Assembly (NCBI GenBank): GCA_012184525.1 | Contig: WOFQ01000060.1 | Span: 1-64,000 of the forward strand | DNA from: Xenoacremonium recifei | Lineage: Eukaryota; Ascomycota; Sordariomycetes; Hypocreales; Nectriaceae | Direction of reading: 5' to 3' | DNA length: 64,000 nt | Shown here: piece after piece, positions 57,578 through 64,000 of the stretch | How the letters are laid out: every line of letters starts with the position of its first letter | Numbering within the stretch: position 1 is the first letter of the stretch | Position numbers and translations under genes: made by a program | Notes under the pieces: model-generated | Database searches by the model: none | What the model was told of the DNA's origin: nothing | Seen by the model: only the letters and a program-made list of their open reading frames with translations

Positions 57578-59129
57578 TCATGACACCGCTCGCCGCCGCA
57601 CTCTTACCGGCAGCCCCGCCTCCATCGGCAACGTCAAACTACTCCCACTCCTCCTCTCGCCCTCCCACGCCGCCTCAAACTCGAATCTCCTCACCAACCT
57701 CGCCAGCACCTGCACGCCCACCAGCTCCGCCATAGCCTTTCCAAGACACAGCCGCGGCCCGCCGTTGAACACGGGGAACTCCGCAGCGCTGGGCCGAAGC
57801 ACTCCCTCTCCGCCGGACACGAGCCAGCGCTCCGGCCGGAAGGCGTCGGCGTCGGCGCCCCAGGTCGCGTGGGAGCGGTTCATGGCCCAGGCGCACCAGA
57901 CGACCACGGCGCCAGGGGGGAGGTGTGTGCCGTCGGGGAGTGTGACGGGCTGTTGGGCTTGTTTGATTTCGAAGGGCACGGGGGGGAAGAGGCGGAGGGA
58001 TTCGTTGAAGACGGCGAGGGCGTAGGGCAGGGCTGTGGGGGTGAGGGTTTCGGGATTCTCGGGGTCGCCGAGGAGATTCACGGCGGTGAGGAGCGTGGTG
58101 GTTATGTCGGGGTGCTGGATGAGTTGGTAGAATGTCCAGGCGAGGGCTTGGGCAACGGTGTCGCGGCCTGCGGAGAGGTAGTTGAGCGCGGCGTCAGCGA
58201 CGAGCTTTTGATCACCAATGGCGTCTAGAAGTGACTGGATCAGACTGCCGGAGAGGGCGTCCACGCTGTTGCTGCTTGACTGCGTGGCTCCTATCTTGCG
58301 ATCCTCAACAGCACTGGCGACAATACGAGCGCCGTACTGCCGCACCGTCCGCAGGGCGTTTCGTAACTTCTGCCCGGTAATCAACTCCGTGAAAAACCAC
58401 AGCGGGTTCTGAAACCGCTCGGCTGTCTTCCCGGAGGCGTACTCAAAGGCCGTGGTGAACTCCTCGTCGGCGTGCATCTCCATGTTATACGCCATCCGGC
58501 CCATCAGCTGCGTCGTGATCTCATGCACCACCGCCTGCAAATCAACCACCTCACCCGCACCCGCCACTCTCTCCAGCACCGCAATGCTCTGCTCGATGTA
58601 CTGCGGCAACGCTACCGCCGTCAGCACGCGCAAGTTCGCCGCGCCGAGGAACTGCAGTCCCGCACGCCGCTGCACGCGCCACAGCTCGCCGTCCACGTTG
58701 ATGATGCCGTGACCGAACAGATCCCACGATCGCGTCGTGAAGAAAGCGCCCTTTTGGAATAGGGCGTCGTGCTTGAGCACGTAGGCGAGGTTGTCTGGGT
58801 CGGCGATGATGACGCCGGGCGGGAGAGAGGGCACGGTGATTTGCAGGGTTTCGCGCCCGAAGCGTCGCTCGCAGCGGGAGAACCAATCGAAGAGCTGTTG
58901 CCGCGGACGCAGGAACAGGATGCCATTGCCGACCAGCGGTAAAGTATTTGGCGGGATTCTAAGAAGTCATCAGTCAAGGTTGAAGGTTGAGGGTAGAGGG
59001 GGGGGGTTACCTCAGTCTCTCACCGTTGCGGGTGATTTTGGGGGTCGTGTAGGAGCGGATGGCGAGCCAGATGAAAAGTGCTATAAGTACCAGACCTGCA
59101 GTGGGAGTATGTTGGAGTAGCAGGGCCAT
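57578..59129 (-). CDS. Cytochrome P450 monooxygenase (CYP52-like)
   Basis: Heme-thiolate oxygenase, likely ER-anchored. Exon 1 59011..59129 and exon 2 57578..58958 (52-base intron) give 499 residues. An N-terminal membrane helix (LVLIALFIWLAI) is followed by a proline-rich hinge (IPPNTLPLVGNG). The I-helix reads SAGRDTVA, the K-helix ESLR, then RPERWL and the heme loop FNGGPRLCLG with the axial Cys. The AGRDT motif and the overall pattern fit the CYP52-like fungal group that omega-hydroxylates alkanes or fatty acids. The substrate is not proven. A run of C on the minus strand lies at the donor of the intron. Confidence 0.92.
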
Positions 59130-59386
59130 TGTGGCCGTACCGTCTTTGAAGCTGAAGTGTTTTCACGAGGATGGTTGAGTGAGACGGATTACCGTTTCAT
59201 CAATGAGGTAAGAGAGCACAGTGTTAATCAAACGGTCTGTATGTTATTGGCACTGTATGAATACCACAGTTGAAACCGCATCATCTTAATCATGTACTCT
59301 TGTTCCCAGATGGCCACCTGAATATCTAGAAATTTCCATTATTAAGTACCTGTTCCTCACTTTCCAAATTGATGCCTGTAGGCTTT

Positions 59387-60280
59387 CTACTGTTCAATGG
59401 CATATAAGTACGCAGCGACCTCCTCGTCAAATATACGATCTCGAACAAGCTGATCTGCTGATTCCACAATCCATGTTTGACAATTTTTCAGCCTTACGCT
59501 CTTGCCAGAATTCGCCTATTCACACTTTGTTAGCATAAGCTGTAAGATCAAGAATAGGAGGGATTCAATGAATCGTAAGAGTCATATTTTACGCAAGGGA
59601 CGTATTTTCTGTCCGCACGGAATCTCATACGAGGGCGACCAGACTGTTCTTCATGTTAGGAAGTCAGGGTTCAGTTTATAGTTCTGGTCGGGGTTATTGG
59701 GATATTCCCTTCTGTCGTTGTGGTCGCGTTGAGCATACCGCCCGCGTGCATATGGAGCAAATATCCCGTGCAAATAGCGTGACTCAATCGCAAAAGCGTA
59801 AAGAAATTATTGAGTAGTGTTTACCTGATCGTTTAATGTCTTCCCCGGAGCTTTGACTTTGCATGCGCTGGCCTCGAACCCGCACACAGGTTTATCATCA
59901 ATCTTATATTTTTCGTCGTTGAACATGGCTTTTTCATCAAAATACTTTCCATCCACCCATTGCAAGGGTATTCGTTTCATTGGAATGTCGACAGTATCCT
60001 GAAAATCATGGCAACGCTTCATCTGGATCTCAAAGCCATTCCTAACATCTCCCGTTGCATGGATAACAACGCCCCTGTCGGGACTAGAATGCGAGCGGAC
60101 AAAGTATTGCCAGTGGTCCTTAAAGGGAGCACCGTTATAAGTCACCAGCTCAACCAGGAAGGCTCCTGATGGTCGTTCTGAAGCCACAGTAGGTGGTTCA
60201 GGAGCTGCGACAACACGGGCATTCTGAATAAGCGAAGGTGGAAGTGGTGGAGGCTCGGGTGTTTTCTTGGGGGAAGGCAT
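59387..60280 (-). CDS. Hypothetical small fungal protein (DUF6914-like?)
   Basis: Exon 1 59825..60280 and exon 2 59387..59515, phase 0, give 194 residues. The N-terminus is Pro-rich; the core has F-L-V-E-L-V-T-Y-N-G-A-P..DHWQYFVRS, GVVIHATGDV and GFEIQMKR, then a C-terminal segment TWIVESADQLV. This arrangement recalls a fungal family of unknown function that I think is DUF6914, without certainty. The intron is 309 bases, unusually long, but both ends are good and the C-terminal exon completes a family-like protein. No signal peptide. ATG 60280 is used; the frame has only non-ATG codons before it. Confidence 0.68.
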
Positions 60281-60720
60281 GATAATGACCAAAAAAAACG
60301 AAAATAGATTATAGTTGACAAGAAATAATAGCTTATAGTCAATTCAAATTAAAAAAATAAAAAAACAAGCCCAGTCAGAGAAACACCAGCTGCGGCCAGC
60401 CATCTTTTGTAGTTGTGACACCAAAGTAACGATAATGGGAGAAGACACAACAGGCGGTAATTCTCAGCGACAGCGCTTAATGATCTCTCATATGCTTGCC
60501 TAAGTAGTGAAGCGCTCGGAGCCTAGCACCAAAGTACCTATATCCAGAGCCAGGCGGCCTCCATTGACAGGTGCCTGAAACTTGTCCACCTCATTCACCA
60601 AATGTATATTGAACAGGGTATACAATCCCTACCGAAAGCCTATCCAAAGCCCCGGGGATAACTATCTTTGTCACATTTGAAACCATTCCATACCATATCC
60701 AAGCCATGTAGTCCAAAACC
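60281..60720. other. Intergenic, no gene seen
   Basis: 440 bases, partly A-rich (60285-60370), between the hypothetical gene promoter and the regulator's 3' end. Confidence 0.45.
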
Positions 60721-63700
60721 CTAGAACATCTCGCGGAATTGCGCAAACACCGTTCCGTCGGTTCCTCCCGGGGGCCCATACACTGGCCCGGCGGAATCGG
60801 GTGTGGTGAGCTCCGGATTCGTCGGTGCCTCCTCACCGCTCGCGAACTGGAATCCGTTCAGGCCCACGTAACCCTCAAACATGCGGGACATCTCAGACCG
60901 TATTTGTGCTCCGTTCGGAGCCTTGGGGTCTGGAGTGGCGCCTTGAGAGCTCCGGCCTGGCACTGAGGGTTTCTGGAAAGGAGATTGGTCCATATGTCCC
61001 CTCGCGAGCCCAATCATGCCCAGGGCGGCTGTCGACTGCGGATCGTCCTCTGGATTCAGGCCGAAGCGAGGTGCTACGTCCCGAAGGGAACGGATGGTGC
61101 GCCAGAGACGCTTGGAAACCCAGCTCTTTGCTGAGAGGTCTTTAACGAGCTCCAGCGCCATGTAGAACTCTTCTCGGCACGCGGCGCTAAAGCGAACGGG
61201 GGCATGTACCGAGGCAAGGAAGACCACGGCGATGGCTGAGGTCAAGAACTGGTGGTAAAACACCTGAACTCGCCTATAGAGGTTGGTTGTATTGTTCAGG
61301 TGGCTGAGATACCGAATCGTATCTTTCGCAAGATCGACAACACGCTGTGACTGGACTGGATTCGCCATGATACTTGTTGCGCTGTGTAGTACTGGGGTAT
61401 AAAGCCAGATTCGCATCTGTGATACTTGGTTAACTTCGTCTTACAACACAAGACGAGAAGATTTGACAACTAACCTGATTGAGTCGAAGATACGTCCATA
61501 TCCTGAGTCGTTGCAGATTGTAGGATGGTGTCGATGTCAAGTGCTTCTCCTTATCCCAGTTCCGCACCTTGACTTCATCCGGCACACCGTTCTCGTACCA
61601 ATGTAAGATCTCCTTGTCCAGATTCTCGATTTCCTCTTGCCGTAGATCGCGAGCCAAAACTGGCCCGAAATGCGAAACTTGGCGCCATACCTTGGCTCCG
61701 ATTCGGGAGTATGTAATCATGGCCGACAGGTAGGGAAATTCCTAGCCTTGTGTCAGCACGTAAAAACCTAATCGGGTGATGCAGAAATTCTCACAGGAAT
61801 CGGGAGTTCGGAGTCGATCTCCTCGTCTTGAACGACATATGGCAACCCTGTACCGAATGCCCACCTTCGATCCAGCACATATGCCGTCCAGAAGCTACTC
61901 AAGGCATTCTTCCTCTCCTCCTCATTCTTGATCTTCATGAGACCCGTTCGTTGATGAATACCCAGCTCTAGACAGAGACGCGCAACCTGTCCCATAACTC
62001 GCCAGGCGAGGACCTCGTCGTTGGAGAGGAAACGATAGCCCGCAACAAGGGCGAGTAGAGGCAACGTAGAAGTATCGCTCGCTTCGGACATTAGTTTTCG
62101 ATTTAGAATGGCCTCCATGCTATCATATAGACGGATCGCCTTGTCGCTGTGGCCGTGCTCTTCCACCACCAGGGCGCAACACATGATGATCTTGAGCTGC
62201 AATGTCTTCTCATCATGAAGTATTCCCAAGTTTCGTTGCCCACGAACGCTTTCCAGGAACGAAGACAGACTCTTCGCGTGGGCGATAACGGTCTGGATGT
62301 TGAGAACAGGGTACATGATGCCAATCTCTTCTTCATGTAGCTGGCACAGCCGGACCATTTCGTCTTTGTCGAATTCTAGGAGAGGGTCAATGGGACCGTC
62401 ACCGATGGGAACGCCCATCTCCTCGACGTTCTGGCCGGCCTCCTCGCCCTCGGCGATGCCGCGGTAGCCCATGTTGGCGATGGTGTTGTTGGCGACGTCG
62501 AGGCTGAACATCATGCTGGTCGGGCCGCGGAAAGAGCCATACTTGGAATGCGTCAAGTCTGGCCTGTTGAGAGAGCTCGAGCTCTGCGAAGGCGAAGGCG
62601 CAACGGTCGACGAGCCCTGTCGCAGCCCTCGCTCGGTGGGAAGAGGGTTGCGAGACTCGGATTGCAAGGCCTTGACAGTCTGCTGCAACCAACCGACCTC
62701 GTCTTGGAGGCGACCGATTTGCGCAGTGACCTGTTTGAAATCGTCTGTATCTTTGAAGTTGTTGGAGCAGCAATTAGGCGCGTAGAGGCAGGCAAGGTTG
62801 AGGTTGCCGCATCGTTGGCAGGGAGTCTCGCCATTGCATTTTATCTTGCGACGCTTGCATTCGTTACTGTGAGGCGAGAGAATGGGGTCAGTCGTGGATG
62901 CATGGGGTTGGATGGATTTGATTCCGCACTCTGGAGGCGAGTACGGGCCAGGTCCGTTATGAAAGAGGGGGGATGAAGCTCAGCCAGAGCCAAGTTAAGG
63001 CTAGGTTGGGCTTGGACGTTGGATATAACTCGCAAGGAGGATGAAAAGATGGGGAAGGCGGGGAGATGCTGACAGGCTTGGGAGGAAAATGAGGGAGGGA
63101 GCGAGTCACAGATGAGGCTTACCATGCGATTGAGATGTACTGGATGAAAACGAGAGTCAGCAAGGCCAGGATAAGAGATGGAAGAGAGCAAGCGCATGCA
63201 ATTGAGTGAGTGACACGCGGGGCGGTGCGACAAACACCAAAAGACTCGTCTCGGAGATTCTGCGCCCAGCCGCCTCCCCCGCGCGTCGTGTCACGATGCG
63301 GCGAACAAAGAAACTCCCGGACAGATCGAAAGGACTCACCCGATTCCTCTTGCTGCGCGTCTGCTTGGACGTCGCGCTGGCCGCATCGTCGACCGACTTC
63401 CTCTTGTTCTTGTTGGCGTTTGCGTGCGAGCTCGAGGCTGCGATGCTGGCTGCGGAATTTTCTCCGACTGACGCGGAACCAGGACTCGCAGCACCACCGT
63501 TTGCTGCTGCGGAAGCGGACGACGTCTCTGCTGGTGCTCCTGCTGCTCCGCCCAGCGCGGCCGGTGGGACGGCCACCTGGCTGAGGTATCGCAGGTCGCT
63601 GGCCTGGGTCTCGATCTGCTCCATGGTGGCCGGGACGACGATGAGGTTGCTGCTGCTGCGGCGGCGGCTGTGGGCGTCGACCTGGACAAAGGAATCGAAG

Positions 63701-64000
63701 TGGTGAGAAGGCTGCTGGAGCACTCGCTGCTGCTGCTGCTGCTGGTCAGCGACACCCACGCCGACGGCGACATGATACGGCTGGTATGGCGCCCCAGCAG
63801 GCCGCTGCACTGGCACCTCTAGGCCTGCTAGCGGATGCCGGCGCTGCTCCAGCTCGAAGCCAGGCGGGCTGTGGGCGTTGGCCGAGTACTGCCGGAACAC
63901 GTGACCGGGCACGAAGCTCGCCGGCCCAGCAGCAGCAGGAAGCGGCGGGTTGTGGTTGGCGGGCGAGACGGCCTGGCCAGAGGGTCCTAGAGCGGGTTGG
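60721..64000 (-). CDS. Zn2Cys6 transcription factor, 5' end beyond the window
   Basis: Nuclear zinc-cluster regulator with a middle homology domain. Exons 63340..64000 (open to the edge), 63123..63139, 61795..62866, 61475..61741 and 60721..61416; all phases fit, about 904 residues visible. The N-terminal part is Gln/Ala/Ser-rich with a run of six Gln. A basic stretch KQTRSKRNR leads into the zinc cluster YISIAC-NECKRRKIKC-NGETPCQRCG, which is split over three exons; the middle one is only 17 bases. A coiled-coil linker follows, then the fungal transcription factor domain (LELGIHQRTG, then FWTAYVLDRRWAFGTGLP). Start codon not visible. Target genes are unknown; the neighbouring hypothetical gene and P450 give no clear hint. 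Confidence 0.9.

Noticed and set aside
1..64000. CRISPR array, bacterial operon or phage structures
   Set aside because: No regularly spaced repeats were seen, and introns and gene families are fungal.

Overview
The window is nuclear DNA from a filamentous ascomycete (Pezizomycotina). Evidence: short spliceosomal introns of about 45-70 bases with GT..AG ends, a histidine tRNA with an intron, and fungus-specific families (HET domain, Zn2Cys6 regulators, fungal rhodopsin-domain protein, small OPT transporter, DUF7580-like domain). The mix of families would suit a Eurotiomycete, but I cannot fix the genus from sequence alone.

Layout. 0-12 kb: beta-carbonic anhydrase, a DHA1-type MFS exporter, a fungal transcription-factor-domain protein, a HET-domain protein, the Rad4/XPC DNA repair protein and an alpha/beta hydrolase. 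12-20 kb: an F-box protein with a doubtful 3' junction, then two divergent secreted surface proteins. One of these has nine four-cysteine repeats followed by a glycine-rich domain. 20-22 kb: an NADPH-type extended SDR reductase.

22.5-33.6 kb is the most interesting stretch. Two same-orientation copies of a roughly 150 bp sequence bracket four genes: a zinc-finger/protein-kinase fusion, a divergent DUF7580-like/subtilisin (S8) protease, a gasdermin-like protein 490 bp downstream of the protease, and a MYND-finger protein. A subtilisin next to a gasdermin is the arrangement known from the HET-Q1/HET-Q2 regulated cell death pair of Podospora. Here the protease and the kinase gene each carry an apparent frameshift at an A-run, and the kinase has lost its DFG motif. 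The cassette may be decaying, or the assembly may have homopolymer errors.

33.8-42 kb: a seven-helix rhodopsin-domain protein, two classical SDRs and a sugar transporter that may form a small catabolic group. 42.6 kb: tRNA-His(GTG). 43.5-44.5 kb: a mitochondrial 2-oxoglutarate-type carrier, followed by 4.6 kb of GC-rich DNA with no recognisable gene. 49-64 kb: another SDR, an eight-exon OPT transporter with an inverted-repeat element in one intron, the ribosome biogenesis factor Bud22, a cytochrome P450, a small hypothetical protein, and a Zn2Cys6 regulator whose 5' end runs off the window.

Gene models were built by hand from reading frames, splice signals and family memory; no alignment was run. 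Splice sites with a consensus donor and preserved phase are reliable. Those I doubt are marked.
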